A stretch of 64,000 nt of DNA from NCBI RefSeq assembly GCF_003253485.1, contig NZ_QKTX01000007.1:1-64000 (forward strand), read 5' to 3'. The stretch's first letter is position 1. Every line of letters starts with the position of its first letter. The notes below the pieces were generated by a model. The model did no database searches, had not been told where the DNA came from, and saw only the letters and a list, made by a program, of their open reading frames with translations. The position numbers and the translations under genes were made by a program. This document shows positions 17,128 through 26,299 of this stretch, one piece after another. This DNA comes from Algoriphagus aquaeductus (lineage in GTDB: Bacteria; Bacteroidota; Bacteroidia; Cytophagales; Cyclobacteriaceae).

Positions 17128-18078
17128 ATGCAAACTCTTTCTTTCAAAAACGGAGACAAACTTCCCATATTAGGTCTTGGTACCTGGAAAAGTAAGCCGG
17201 GAGAAGTTCGGCAAGCTGTTTTTTGGGCTATTGAGGCGGGATATAGACATATCGATTGCGCGGCCATTTATCAGAATGAAAAGGAGGTGGGCCAAGGAAT
17301 AGCGGATGCCATTGCTGAAGGTCTGGTCAAAAGAAAAGAGCTATTTGTGACCTCCAAGCTTTGGAATGATTCTCACCGCCATGAGGATGTACGTCCTGCC
17401 TTGGAAAAAACCCTAAACGACCTTCGATTGGATTATTTGGATCTGTATCTGATTCATTGGCCGATTGCTTTCAAACCCGGAATCGGATTTGCAACCCATC
17501 GGGAGGAATTTTACACGTATCAAGATGTTCCCTTGGCCCAAACTTGGGAAGCCATGCAGGACATCAAAGCTGCCGGGCTTGCCAAGCATATTGGCGTTTC
17601 GAATTTCAATCAGGCTAAACTCAAAGAGATCCTTGCTTTGGATGGGGAAAAGCCGGAAATGAATCAGATTGAGCTTCAGCCTTTTTTACCTCAAGAAGCA
17701 CTGGTGGATTTCTGTAAAGCCAACGGGATTTTGGTTACTGCTTATTCTCCTTTGGGGTCTCCGGATTCCCGTGCCGAGCGACATAAAAATGACCCAAAAC
17801 TTATCGAAAACCCAACTGTGATTCAGATTGCTGCCAAGCATCAGGCCAGCGTAGGTCAGGTGTTGATTGCCTGGTCTATCGCAAGATCGATCGCAGTCAT
17901 TCCCAAATCTGTCAATCAAGCCAGGATCATCGAAAATCTTAAAGCAGCAGATCTTTCTTTGGATCAGGAGGATATGACCCAACTTGCAAATATTGGCATC
18001 TCCCATCGATTTGTGGACGGAAGCTTCTTCACAGGACCTCAGAGCCCGTACAGGCTTACCGATCTTTGGGATAGCTAA
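17128..18078 (+). CDS. Aldo/keto reductase
   Basis: The 316-residue enzyme reduces aldehydes or ketones with NADPH. The catalytic tetrad can be read: Asp in HIDCAAIY, Tyr in AAIYQNEKEVG, Lys in FVTSKLWND, His in YLIHWPI. The cofactor region IPKSVNQARIIENL is near residue 255. The start at 17128 (MQTLSFKNG) matches the family; the upstream ATG at 17080 only adds 16 polar residues. It resembles AKRs that act on sugars or xenobiotic aldehydes, such as alcohol dehydrogenase (NADP+) types. A long bidirectional terminator separates it from the convergent TrpF-like gene. Confidence 0.9.
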   Translation: MQTLSFKNGDKLPILGLGTWKSKPGEVRQAVFWAIEAGYRHIDCAAIYQNEKEVGQGIADAIAEGLVKRKELFVTSKLWNDSHRHEDVRPALEKTLNDLRLDYLDLYLIHWPIAFKPGIGFATHREEFYTYQDVPLAQTWEAMQDIKAAGLAKHIGVSNFNQAKLKEILALDGEKPEMNQIELQPFLPQEALVDFCKANGILVTAYSPLGSPDSRAERHKNDPKLIENPTVIQIAAKHQASVGQVLIAWSIARSIAVIPKSVNQARIIENLKAADLSLDQEDMTQLANIGISHRFVDGSFFTGPQSPYRLTDLWDS

Positions 18079-18096
18079 AAAAAGTAATTGCGAATT

Positions 18097-18137
18097 ACCA
18101 AACGACCCCGACTTGAATTCAGTCGGGGTCGTTTGGT
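18097..18137. terminator. Bidirectional terminator between aldo/keto reductase and TrpF-like gene
   Basis: Perfect 17-bp GC-rich stem (accaaacgaccccgact / agtcggggtcgtttggt) with a 7-base loop. The right arm touches the stop codon of the TrpF-like gene. Confidence 0.9.
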
Positions 18138-18758
18138 TTAATCTTCAATCTCCAAATTTTCAAGGATTTCAGCCAATTGATCAAAGTCTCTGAGCCCCGG
18201 TTTGATTTCATCTCCACCATTTAAGGCCAGACCGGAAATCCAATCCTTTTCACTGAGATCGGAAGCATTGGTCGGTGAGATTCCAAATCCTAAAATCACA
18301 TCCGTGAATCTGGAATAGGTTTGTATGATTTCCTGATCATCAGGAGTTAATGAGTTATTGGTTGAAGTTAAATGTAACTTTATTAGATGTTTCTGTAAGA
18401 TTGGTCCAAGACTGTTTTCCAACTTTTTGACCTGCTTGATGTCTTGCTTATAAAGCAACTTTAAGTCAGAACCGACCAATTCCAACAAAGGCTCAAGGTG
18501 TTCACTTTCAATCCAGGTGATTCCCTCGTAATGGTTTAGGGTATTCCGGATTTGATCTGCAGAAGAATTGTTGAATTCAGCGGCAAAAGCTATTCCCGAA
18601 ACCCAGCCTGTAATTTCTTCAAACTGTTTGGGGGTTAAAAAATGTGTGGTTCCTTCCTCCAGGCAGAATCCCAGGAGATCGGCATGCATACCAGCACAAT
18701 ATCTTGCATCTGTAAGGTTGGTGATCCGGTTGATTTTTACAAAAGTTTTTAAGGACAT
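18138..18758 (-). CDS. Phosphoribosylanthranilate isomerase-like protein lacking catalytic residues
   Basis: The 206-residue product follows the TrpF barrel outline: a first strand (FVKINRIT), AGMHADLLGFC, FLTPKQFEEITGW, and an end GLALNGGDEIKPGLRDFDQLAEIL that corresponds to SSGVExxPGxKD. In true TrpF the first strand is KICG with the catalytic Cys; here it is KINR. The central GGTG and the aspartate that should act as general acid are also not visible. It may be an inactive or re-purposed relative. It is not with other trp genes. The start at 18758 is selected because it places the first strand at residue 5; the ATG at 18857 adds 33 unrelated residues. Confidence 0.6.
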   Translation of the reverse strand: MSLKTFVKINRITNLTDARYCAGMHADLLGFCLEEGTTHFLTPKQFEEITGWVSGIAFAAEFNNSSADQIRNTLNHYEGITWIESEHLEPLLELVGSDLKLLYKQDIKQVKKLENSLGPILQKHLIKLHLTSTNNSLTPDDQEIIQTYSRFTDVILGFGISPTNASDLSEKDWISGLALNGGDEIKPGLRDFDQLAEILENLEIED

Positions 18759-18896
18759 GCGAATGGAAATCGGTTTGAGCACGCTAAGGTAAGCAGGCAT
18801 TTTTTTAGAGAAAAGTAAATTAACTGCTTGTACAATCAGGATTTTTGCTGATATCAATCGGGAAATTCCAATTATTTTTATCCATAATTTGCAGAC

Positions 18897-19577
18897 ATGA
18901 GGAGAGTCGTTTATCTGTTTCTATTTTTTTCATTTCCATTCATCTTGGCATGCGATGAGGAATTTGAACCTGTCAGTCAGGATTTAGACTTCGGTTTTCA
19001 GCCGCTTAAGTTGGGTAACTATTGGATTTATGAAGTAGAGGAAACCATTCATTTTGGTGAAAATGATTTTGAGACAACTGACTTTTTTTATCGGGACAGG
19101 ATCAGAGGCACCTATCTCAATGATGCCCGTGAACTGGTATATATCGTAGAGAGATCCAAATCCACCAATCGACAAACCTGGGTGAAACAACTCGATTTTA
19201 CCCTTCAGATCAAGAATAATTCCTTGTTGAGAACGGCTGACAACCGGACTATTGTTGCCTTGGTTTTTCCCCCCTCATTGGGTTTAAAGTGGAACGGTCT
19301 GGCTTTTCAAGCACTGGGGAAAGATGAATTTGAGATCGAATCAGTGAATAGTTCTTCTTCTGGTTTGATAGACATCGTAAGAGTCAACCAACAGGATTTG
19401 GATGATAAGGTGACCATTCGTGATGTTCGGTTTGAGGTTTTTCAAAAAGAGGTTGGGCTGATTGAAAAGTATGATGAGGTAATCTCCTATTGTTCAAGAA
19501 ACAATTGCCTGGGACAACAACTTATAGATGGAGGATCAAAAGTGTGGATGAAATTGATTGAATATGAGATTCGTTAA
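18897..19577 (+). CDS. Hypothetical lipoprotein
   Basis: A 226-residue protein with a signal peptide ending FPFILACDEE, a good lipobox with Cys19, so it is probably anchored to the outer membrane. The rest is beta-rich with no family I recognise. It contains a stretch (LKLGNYWIYEVEETIHFG) typical of secreted Bacteroidota proteins that begin with 'GNYWIY', but the function is unknown. Two cysteines near the C-terminus (SYCSRNNCLG) may form a disulfide. The last 14 bases overlap the start of the S8 peptidase gene in another frame, so the two are probably co-translated and may act together at the cell surface. Confidence 0.75.
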   Translation: MRRVVYLFLFFSFPFILACDEEFEPVSQDLDFGFQPLKLGNYWIYEVEETIHFGENDFETTDFFYRDRIRGTYLNDARELVYIVERSKSTNRQTWVKQLDFTLQIKNNSLLRTADNRTIVALVFPPSLGLKWNGLAFQALGKDEFEIESVNSSSSGLIDIVRVNQQDLDDKVTIRDVRFEVFQKEVGLIEKYDEVISYCSRNNCLGQQLIDGGSKVWMKLIEYEIR

Positions 19578-21222
19578 ATTCTTGGGTTTATTTCTTGCTT
19601 TGGGATTTTTTAATCAGGCAAAAGCTCAGGACCGCTATGTGGTTTTCTTAAAGTATAAACCTCAGTCCGAATTAACCCTTGCAAGACCTCAGGATTTTTT
19701 AACGGCAAAGTCCATCAACAGAAGACTTAGAGAGAAGATCCCTGCTGACAGTTTGGATCTCCCGATTGCAGGAAAATATCTGATGGAAGTTAAAACTCAC
19801 GCAATTGATGTACTTTATTCCAGCAAGTGGCTCAATGCTTTGGTCCTTGTTGCCACTGAAAGTCAAGTCTATTCCCTCAAAAATCTCCCTTTTGTTGATC
19901 GTGTAGAGCTGGCAGCCAAAGGTTTTCTGCCCCGTCCCGGATCAAAGTTGGAAGAGAGTCGACTACTGTTAGAAATAGGAAAAACCACACATCCCAAATG
20001 GAATTACAGGGAAATGGAAGTGCAAAACAATGCCTATGATTTTCAAAACCAGCTCATTGGAATCGACAAAATGCATGAGGCCGGTTTTACCGGAAAAGGA
20101 ATAATTGTGGCAGTATTTGATGCGGGATTTCCAGGAATGAAAAATGCCAGTCCTTTTGCTCATCTTTTCACCAATAATCAAATCATCGGACAGCTCGATG
20201 TGGTGCGGCCATGGAATAAAGAGGTTTTTCTGGACAACCAACATGGCACCAATGTCACTTCCCTGATCGCATCCAAAGAACCCGGAAAATTAGTAGCAGG
20301 AGCGTTTGATGCCAGTTACATTTTGGCGATTACTGAGGAAGTGGCCACCGAATACCGAATCGAGGAATTGAACTGGATTAGAGCAGCAGAGTTTGCGGAT
20401 AGTTTAGGGGTGGATATCATCAATAGCTCATTGGGTTATCTGGATTTTGATGATCCAAGTATGGATTACACCCTTGAGAAATTGGACGGAAAAACTTCCT
20501 ACATCACCAGAGGTGCCTCAATAGCGGCAAAGAAGGGGATTCTCGTGGTCAACAGTGTGGGCAATTATGGCACCCGTGGAGCAAGTAGTCTGACCGCACC
20601 TTCAGATGCAGAAGGTATCTTATCTGTAGGTTCAGTTACCAATACCTCTGTGGTTTCAGCTTTTAGTTCACGGGGTCCTACCGGTGATGGCCGGATCAAA
20701 CCTGAACTTGTAGCTTTTGGACAATCTCCTGTTTTGGTTCGTTCCAATGGTACGGTGGGTGCAGGGCAGGGGACTTCATTCTCAGCACCCCAAATCGCCG
20801 CTTTAGCCGCGGGTCTATGGCAGGCAAGACCCGAATGGACTAAGGAGCAGCTAATCCTTAACTTATTACGCAGCGCAACTCAATATGACAAGCCGGACAA
20901 CAATTTGGGTTATGGAATCCCTAATTTCACCAATGCCTATTTTGGGGAAATATTGGGAGTGTATGAAGAGGATAGGATTCCTTGGAAAATCTACCCCAAC
21001 CCACTGATAAATGGAGATTTGACGTTGGTCCATGATAGCCAACTTCAATTGCAAGTCAAATTGTTTGATTATACGGGAAAATTGGTGAGTGATCAGCAAC
21101 TCGAGAGGAATTCAACCGCATTCCCCTTTTCTATTAATTTGGCCTTTTTAAGACCGGGGATGTATTTTATCCAAGTATTCGACGGTAAAAATCTCTATCG
21201 ATCAAAGCTTATAAAAAGATAA
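19564..21222 (+). CDS. Secreted S8 (subtilisin-like) serine peptidase with T9SS sorting domain
   Basis: The 552-residue protein has a signal peptide (residues 1-22), a propeptide-like region to about 150, then a subtilase domain with Asp186 (VAVFDAG), His228 (NQHGTN), Asn334 (VGNYG) and nucleophile Ser405 (GTSFSAP). The last 75 residues (from IYPNPL to YRSKLIKR) are a type IX secretion C-terminal sorting domain, which should direct export across the outer membrane and attachment to the surface. It probably degrades proteins or matures other surface proteins. The ATG at 19564 is preferred to the TTG at 19558; both overlap the upstream lipoprotein gene. Confidence 0.95.
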   Translation: MRFVKFLGLFLALGFFNQAKAQDRYVVFLKYKPQSELTLARPQDFLTAKSINRRLREKIPADSLDLPIAGKYLMEVKTHAIDVLYSSKWLNALVLVATESQVYSLKNLPFVDRVELAAKGFLPRPGSKLEESRLLLEIGKTTHPKWNYREMEVQNNAYDFQNQLIGIDKMHEAGFTGKGIIVAVFDAGFPGMKNASPFAHLFTNNQIIGQLDVVRPWNKEVFLDNQHGTNVTSLIASKEPGKLVAGAFDASYILAITEEVATEYRIEELNWIRAAEFADSLGVDIINSSLGYLDFDDPSMDYTLEKLDGKTSYITRGASIAAKKGILVVNSVGNYGTRGASSLTAPSDAEGILSVGSVTNTSVVSAFSSRGPTGDGRIKPELVAFGQSPVLVRSNGTVGAGQGTSFSAPQIAALAAGLWQARPEWTKEQLILNLLRSATQYDKPDNNLGYGIPNFTNAYFGEILGVYEEDRIPWKIYPNPLINGDLTLVHDSQLQLQVKLFDYTGKLVSDQQLERNSTAFPFSINLAFLRPGMYFIQVFDGKNLYRSKLIKR

Positions 21223-21226
21223 GAAA

Positions 21227-21257
21227 TTGGCAGGGAACGAGTTTTTACCTTGATTTG
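21227..21257 (+). promoter_or_regulatory. Possible Bacteroidota-type promoter for rpe
   Basis: TTG at 21227-21229, 20-base spacer, then TTGATTTG at 21250-21257 (consensus TAnnTTTG, one mismatch). It lies 12 bases before the ATG at 21270 and argues against the TTG start at 21255. Confidence 0.4.
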
Positions 21258-21269
21258 CAGATCAACCCC

Positions 21270-21926
21270 ATGTCTATGCCTGTTCAGATTGCTCCTTCCA
21301 TCCTTGCTTCAGATTTTGCCAACCTCCAATCCGAGGTGGAAATGCTCAACCGGTCAGAGGCAGATTATATCCATGTGGATATCATGGACGGCGTATTTGT
21401 CCCCAATATTTCTTTTGGGTTGCCGGTCACCGAGGCGATTCACCGTCATGCGAGGAAGCCTTTGGATGTCCATTTGATGATTGTCAATCCTGATCTGTAT
21501 TTAGAGGCATTTCGAGCGGTAGGAGCAGAAATAATTACCGTGCACTATGAAGCTTGCACCCATCTTCACCGCACCATTGACGCGATCAAAAAACTGGGAG
21601 CCAAAGCCGGTGTAGCACTCAACCCGCATACTTCAGTCGACTTGCTGGGAGATGTCCTTACTGATCTCGATCTGGTCTGCCTTATGTCAGTAAATCCTGG
21701 TTTTGGAGGTCAAAAATTTATAGAAAACACCTACGCCAAAGTCACAAAACTCAAAAAATTGATAGAGGCAAAAAACTCCAAGGCGATGATCGAAATAGAC
21801 GGTGGAGTGAATCTCCAAAATGCGCCTTTGTTGGTGGAGGCTGGAGCGGGTATCCTGGTGGCAGGCAGTTTTGTGTTTAATTCTCCAGATCCTTTGGCTA
21901 CGGTGTCTGCTCTCAAAAAAATGTAA
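21270..21926 (+). CDS. rpe: Ribulose-phosphate 3-epimerase
   Basis: The 218-residue TIM-barrel enzyme interconverts ribulose-5-phosphate and xylulose-5-phosphate in the pentose phosphate pathway. Family motifs are all present: APSILASDFANL, HVDIMDGVFVPN with the metal His and Asp, HLMIVNP, MSVNPGFGGQKF, and EIDGGVN. The start ATG at 21270 (MSMPVQIAPS) agrees with the family and with a possible promoter. It follows the S8 peptidase by 47 bases, but the promoter suggests it is transcribed on its own. Confidence 0.95.
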   Translation: MSMPVQIAPSILASDFANLQSEVEMLNRSEADYIHVDIMDGVFVPNISFGLPVTEAIHRHARKPLDVHLMIVNPDLYLEAFRAVGAEIITVHYEACTHLHRTIDAIKKLGAKAGVALNPHTSVDLLGDVLTDLDLVCLMSVNPGFGGQKFIENTYAKVTKLKKLIEAKNSKAMIEIDGGVNLQNAPLLVEAGAGILVAGSFVFNSPDPLATVSALKKM

Positions 21927-22045
21927 ACCAAAGATTGTCAAGTCTGACCGCTTATCCTAAAATACCTTAAAAAGGACTTTTTTACTTGGTTTTCAAATCT
22001 TATCCGTTTTTATTGAAAATTATATCAATTAAAAACCTGTTAGTT

Positions 22046-22534
22046 ATGAAAAAGATTTGGATGTTTTTAGCGCTGTTTGGCGGTATGAGTTTGGCGGCAT
22101 TTGCACAGGAGGCGGGTGATCAAAATGAGGTGAGCGGTGAAGATCTCAAGAAGTTTGCCTCAGTAGAGGTTATGACAGCTGAGTTTGTGGAAAAAAAGAC
22201 AGAAGAGCTGAAAAATATGATTCTCAACAACGAGGTGATCGATGGAGGGGCCCGTTACAATGAGATTAAGGCAGCTTGGGGAGATGCAGCCAAGGAAGAG
22301 GCAATCAAACTGACTGACGAAGAGCGGGCGGCTTATAAGGCGATTAAAGATTTTCAGGATTCGCTTCAACAATCCGTGGTAGAATACAAAACCGAACTGA
22401 TCAAGGATGACGAGGTATTGGGAGTGAGTATATACAACAAAGTAAACTCAGCGATCAAAGAAGATCCCTCTCTTAAAGAAAAACTTGACCAACTCATTCT
22501 GGAAATGAAAGAAAAAAAGTCGGGAGAAGACTAA
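22046..22534 (+). CDS. Small secreted protein with two internal helical repeats
   Basis: A 162-residue protein with a signal peptide (KKIWMFLALFGGMSLAAFAQ). The mature part is acidic and helical. It seems to be made of two related units, each with a Tyr-containing helix pair: residues 35-80 (FASVEVMTAEFVEKKT then RYNEIKAAWGD) and 85-150 (YKAIKDFQDSLQQSV then IYNKVNSAIKED). This resembles DUF4168-type periplasmic helical proteins, but the resemblance is weak. Function unknown. The start at 22046 gives the signal peptide directly; the ORF to 21986 adds 20 residues with no role. A terminator follows. Confidence 0.7.
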   Translation: MKKIWMFLALFGGMSLAAFAQEAGDQNEVSGEDLKKFASVEVMTAEFVEKKTEELKNMILNNEVIDGGARYNEIKAAWGDAAKEEAIKLTDEERAAYKAIKDFQDSLQQSVVEYKTELIKDDEVLGVSIYNKVNSAIKEDPSLKEKLDQLILEMKEKKSGED

Positions 22535-22570
22535 TATTCAATCCGCTCAAATACTGGCAAAAGATTTGAA

Positions 22571-22600
22571 GAAGTCTCTTAAAAAGAGGCTTCTTTTTTA
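22571..22600 (+). terminator. Terminator after the 22046-22534 gene
   Basis: 10-bp stem with one G-T pair (gaagtctctt / aagaggcttc), 3-base loop, T-run to 22599. Confidence 0.8.
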
Positions 22601-22638
22601 TTTTCACACCAAAAACAGACGGAGTTCGTTTCAAAGTT

Positions 22639-23658
22639 ATGATCAGAAAAATAATTCTCACCCCGATATTTTTTTTAGGTATTGTTCATAGCACGGTTTG
22701 GGCCCAGGATGGGGATATTTTCGGAATTTCGGAGAAAGCCAAAAATCCAAAAAGCGAATCCGGTGTGGGAAATGCAGCACGGAATATTTTGGAAATGTTT
22801 TCTCTGGAAATTTCTTCCGGCGGAGCTTATCAGCAAATGAAGACCACTTTTTTTTCGGAGAATCCAGGATTTTATCCCATTTCTCAATATCAAAATTTTG
22901 AAAACTCCCCCTTTACCTCTTTCGATACCTTATCACTGAGGGGAGGAGATTGGGTTTTTCCCACGATCAATGGAGGGGTAAGGATCAATCTGTTCAATTT
23001 GCTCACCATAGGCGGCGGAATGGGCAAAGAATGGGGAAACCTTGCCCCAATGAGAGGCAATGACTTTGAATTTCCATTCGAAGGGGCTACCTATCAGATC
23101 AGCAAAACCTACGGAACGGTGGGTTTGGTCCTGTTTGATGCCAAACGCCGACAATCCATCTTAAGGTGGAAATATCGAAAATACAGCACCAACAACCTTT
23201 ACATGCAGTCCGAACTTCGGCAAAGGGCCCGTGCCAATTATCCCTGGAGATTTATTTTGGAAGGAGAATTTGGAAATATGAAATTGACCAAGGCCTATGA
23301 TCCTGCTTTGGATGAGCCCGGATTTCCCTACACGCCACGATTGGCAGTCTCTCAGGACCCTTATTTTGGACTGGCTTTGAGGATGGAATATGATTTTTCA
23401 GAATACGCAAAAGTCTTCCTGAAAGGAGGCGCGGAGTTTAGGAAGTTCACCTATGCTTCCTCCGATTTCTCTGAATTCCAAAACATTGACCAGAATGTAT
23501 ATGGACTACAGGCTGGATTAGCCCTCAAAATCCCCGGTACCAAAAGATGCAAAATCCAGGGATGCGGGGTAGTCATGAAGCACCTTCATGATGGTATTGA
23601 GTACCGAGGCAGTTCTATTTTTAATCTTCAAAACAGGAAAGTAGGGCAGTGGTATTAA
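22639..23658 (+). CDS. Predicted outer-membrane beta-barrel protein, hypothetical
   Basis: The 339-residue product has a signal peptide (MIRKIILTPIFFLGIVHSTVWAQ). After about residue 50 it is a series of alternating polar/hydrophobic strands with many Tyr, Gly and aromatic turns (NLLTIGGGMGKEWG, YGTVGLVLFDAKRR, YFGLALRMEYDFSEYAKVFL), the usual look of a Bacteroidota outer-membrane barrel. The last part (CKIQGCGVVMKHLHDGIEYR) is unusual: two Cys and a His-rich loop, possibly a metal site. No family name is recognised. It is 98 bases upstream of gyrA in the same direction. Confidence 0.65.
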   Translation: MIRKIILTPIFFLGIVHSTVWAQDGDIFGISEKAKNPKSESGVGNAARNILEMFSLEISSGGAYQQMKTTFFSENPGFYPISQYQNFENSPFTSFDTLSLRGGDWVFPTINGGVRINLFNLLTIGGGMGKEWGNLAPMRGNDFEFPFEGATYQISKTYGTVGLVLFDAKRRQSILRWKYRKYSTNNLYMQSELRQRARANYPWRFILEGEFGNMKLTKAYDPALDEPGFPYTPRLAVSQDPYFGLALRMEYDFSEYAKVFLKGGAEFRKFTYASSDFSEFQNIDQNVYGLQAGLALKIPGTKRCKIQGCGVVMKHLHDGIEYRGSSIFNLQNRKVGQWY

Positions 23659-23692
23659 TAGGCAAAATGGCTTTTTAGCTTTCTGATCAAGG

Positions 23693-23723
23693 TTTTTTAA
23701 GCTTGTCCTTTTTACTATCTTGC
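23693..23723 (+). promoter_or_regulatory. Weak promoter candidate for gyrA
   Basis: TATCTTGC at 23716-23723 resembles the Bacteroidota -7 box. The TTT at 23693-23695, 20 bases upstream, is a poor match to the TTG box. Position fits a 32-base leader before the gyrA ATG. Confidence 0.3.
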
Positions 23724-23755
23724 AGGCTTAATTTTGACGCGCGAAAAAGCAATTT

Positions 23756-26275
23756 ATGGCCCAAGGAGAAAACGAGCACATCATTCCGATCAATATTGAA
23801 GAGGAAATGCGTGGTGCCTACATCGATTATTCGATGTCGGTGATTGTTTCAAGAGCACTTCCGGATGTACGTGACGGACTCAAGCCAGTTCATAGACGTA
23901 TCCTGTATGGGATGCAGGAACTTGGCGTATTACACAACAAACCCCATAAGAAATCAGCCAGAATCGTAGGAGAGGTTTTGGGTAAATACCACCCGCATGG
24001 TGACTCTGCCGTGTACGAGACCATGGTGCGGATGGCCCAGGACTGGTCTCTTCGCTATACTTTGGTCGATGGTCAGGGTAACTTTGGATCGATTGATGGG
24101 GATAATGCCGCAGCAATGCGATATACCGAGGCGAGATTGAAGCGAATTGCCGAAGAATTGTTGGTTGATATCAACAAGGATACGGTCGATTTTCAATTCA
24201 ATTTTGACGACTCCCTAAAGGAACCCACCGTACTGCCTGCCAAAGTACCTGCTTTATTACTGAATGGTGCATCCGGAATCGCAGTAGGTATGGCTACCAA
24301 CATGGCTCCGCACAATTTGGGTGAAGTGATCGACGGAATTACCGCTTATATAGAAAATAAGGACATCACGGTAGCCGAACTGATGAAATACATCATTGCA
24401 CCTGACTTCCCTACAGGAGGAATTATATATGGGTACAATGGCGTAAAAGCAGCTTTTGAAACCGGTCGTGGAAGAATCGTTCTTCGCGGAAAGGCAAATG
24501 TGGAAATAAAAGATGGGGGAAATAGGGAGATGATCGTCATCACCGAAATCCCATATATGGTCAACAAAGCCAACATGGTGGAAAAGACCGCCCAGCTGAT
24601 CAACGAGAAAAAAATTGAAGGTATTTCTGCCATCCGTGATGAATCCGACCGATCTGGTATGCGCGTGGTCTATGAACTCAAAAGAGATGCGGTTGCCAGC
24701 GTAGTTTTAAATAACCTTTACAAGCAGACAGCGCTTCAGACCTCATTTTCAGTGAATAACGTTGCCCTTGTTAAGGGTAGACCATACACGCTTAACCTCA
24801 AAGATCTTATTGTTCATTACGTCAGTCACCGTCATGAGGTGGTGGTCAGACGTACGGAATTTGAATTGAAAGAAGCAGAGAAAAGGGCCCATATTTTGGA
24901 AGGTTACCTGATTGCTTTGGATCATTTGGATGAGGTGATTTCCTTGATCAGAAGTTCTGCCGATCCTGAAACTGCCCGAAATGGTTTGATGGAGCGATTT
25001 GGCTTGAGTGAGATTCAGGCGAGAGCCATTTTGGATATGCGATTACAGCGGCTTACCGGCATGGAGCGTGACAAAATTGTACAGGAGTACAAGGAAATCA
25101 TGGCTTTGATCGAGGAATTGAAAGAAATCCTTGCCAATGAAGATAAGCGAATGGAAATTATCAAGACCGAACTTCAGGAAATGAAGGAAAGGTATGCAGA
25201 TGACCGACGCACCGAGATCGAGCACAATGCAGAGGATTTTAGTTACGAAGACATGATTCCCAATGAGGAAGTCGTGATCACGGTTTCTCACCAGGGCTAT
25301 GTCAAGCGTACCGCCTTGACCGAATACCGTACCCAAGGACGCGGAGGAGTAGGTTCAAAAGGAGTAAGTACCAAAGAAGACGACTGGACAGAATACCTCT
25401 TTACAGCTTCCACACATAATTACCTGTTGATCTTTACCGACAAGGGTAAATTGTTCTGGCTGAAAACTTATGCCATTCCGGAAGGATCAAAGACTTCCAA
25501 AGGCCGTCCCATCCAAAACCTGATCAACATCGAATCGAATGACAAAATCCGATCGATCATTCAGGTGGAAAATCTCGAAGATCAGGATTATATCAATAAT
25601 CACTTCTTGGTCATGGTGACCAAGCAAGGGGTGATCAAAAAGACCACATTGGAACAATACTCCAGACCGAGGTCCAATGGTATCATTGCGCTGAACTTCA
25701 GAGAGGACGATCAGCTGGTACATGTGGCGATGACCAATGGGGATCAGCACATCGTGATTGCGGCCAAATCAGGCAGAGCTATCCATTTTCATGAGTCTGC
25801 TGTAAGGCCTATGGGTCGAACTGCTACAGGGGTAAAAGCGATCACGTTAACGGATGTTAATGATTATGTCATTGGCATGGTTTGTGCCTCCAAGGAAAAC
25901 GCCACCTTATTGGTAGTATCAGAAAAAGGCTATGGAAAAAGATCTGACCTGGAAGAATACCGAATCACCAACCGGGGAGGAAAAGGGGTCAAAGCCATGA
26001 ATGTCACAGACAAAACCGGTGCACTCGTTGCTATCAAAGAGGTGGTAGATACCGATGACTTAATGATTATCAACAAATCCGGAATTACCATTCGGATTTC
26101 GATGGATGAACTCAGAGTAATGGGCCGCGCTACACAGGGCGTACGCCTGATCAAGGTAGGGGAAGGGGACGAGATATCATCCGTAGAAAAAATTTCCAGA
26201 GAAGAAGAAGAAAATTCAGATTCTTCCGATCTTGCGGACGATTCTTCGGAATCAAACACTCAATCAATCGATTAA
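23756..26275 (+). CDS. gyrA: DNA gyrase subunit A
   Basis: The 839-residue subunit breaks and rejoins DNA in gyrase. Catalytic Tyr123 is in [11 protein letters not shown]. The quinolone region reads [10 protein letters not shown] with Ser84 and Glu88, a sensitive-type serine with Glu in place of the E. coli Asp87. The GyrA box appears as [10 protein letters not shown] near residue 525, so this is gyrase rather than topoisomerase IV. The C-terminal beta-pinwheel repeats continue to about 810 and an acidic Ser/Asp tail ends the protein. The next gene, a TPR protein, starts 24 bases later, an order often seen in Bacteroidota. Confidence 0.97.
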   Translation: MAQGENEHIIPINIEEEMRGAYIDYSMSVIVSRALPDVRDGLKPVHRRILYGMQELGVLHNKPHKKSARIVGEVLGKYHPHGDSAVYETMVRMAQDWSLRYTLVDGQGNFGSIDGDNAAAMRYTEARLKRIAEELLVDINKDTVDFQFNFDDSLKEPTVLPAKVPALLLNGASGIAVGMATNMAPHNLGEVIDGITAYIENKDITVAELMKYIIAPDFPTGGIIYGYNGVKAAFETGRGRIVLRGKANVEIKDGGNREMIVITEIPYMVNKANMVEKTAQLINEKKIEGISAIRDESDRSGMRVVYELKRDAVASVVLNNLYKQTALQTSFSVNNVALVKGRPYTLNLKDLIVHYVSHRHEVVVRRTEFELKEAEKRAHILEGYLIALDHLDEVISLIRSSADPETARNGLMERFGLSEIQARAILDMRLQRLTGMERDKIVQEYKEIMALIEELKEILANEDKRMEIIKTELQEMKERYADDRRTEIEHNAEDFSYEDMIPNEEVVITVSHQGYVKRTALTEYRTQGRGGVGSKGVSTKEDDWTEYLFTASTHNYLLIFTDKGKLFWLKTYAIPEGSKTSKGRPIQNLINIESNDKIRSIIQVENLEDQDYINNHFLVMVTKQGVIKKTTLEQYSRPRSNGIIALNFREDDQLVHVAMTNGDQHIVIAAKSGRAIHFHESAVRPMGRTATGVKAITLTDVNDYVIGMVCASKENATLLVVSEKGYGKRSDLEEYRITNRGGKGVKAMNVTDKTGALVAIKEVVDTDDLMIINKSGITIRISMDELRVMGRATQGVRLIKVGEGDEISSVEKISREEEENSDSSDLADDSSESNTQSID

Positions 26276-26299
26276 CCAAACAATAAAGAAAAAACGCTA

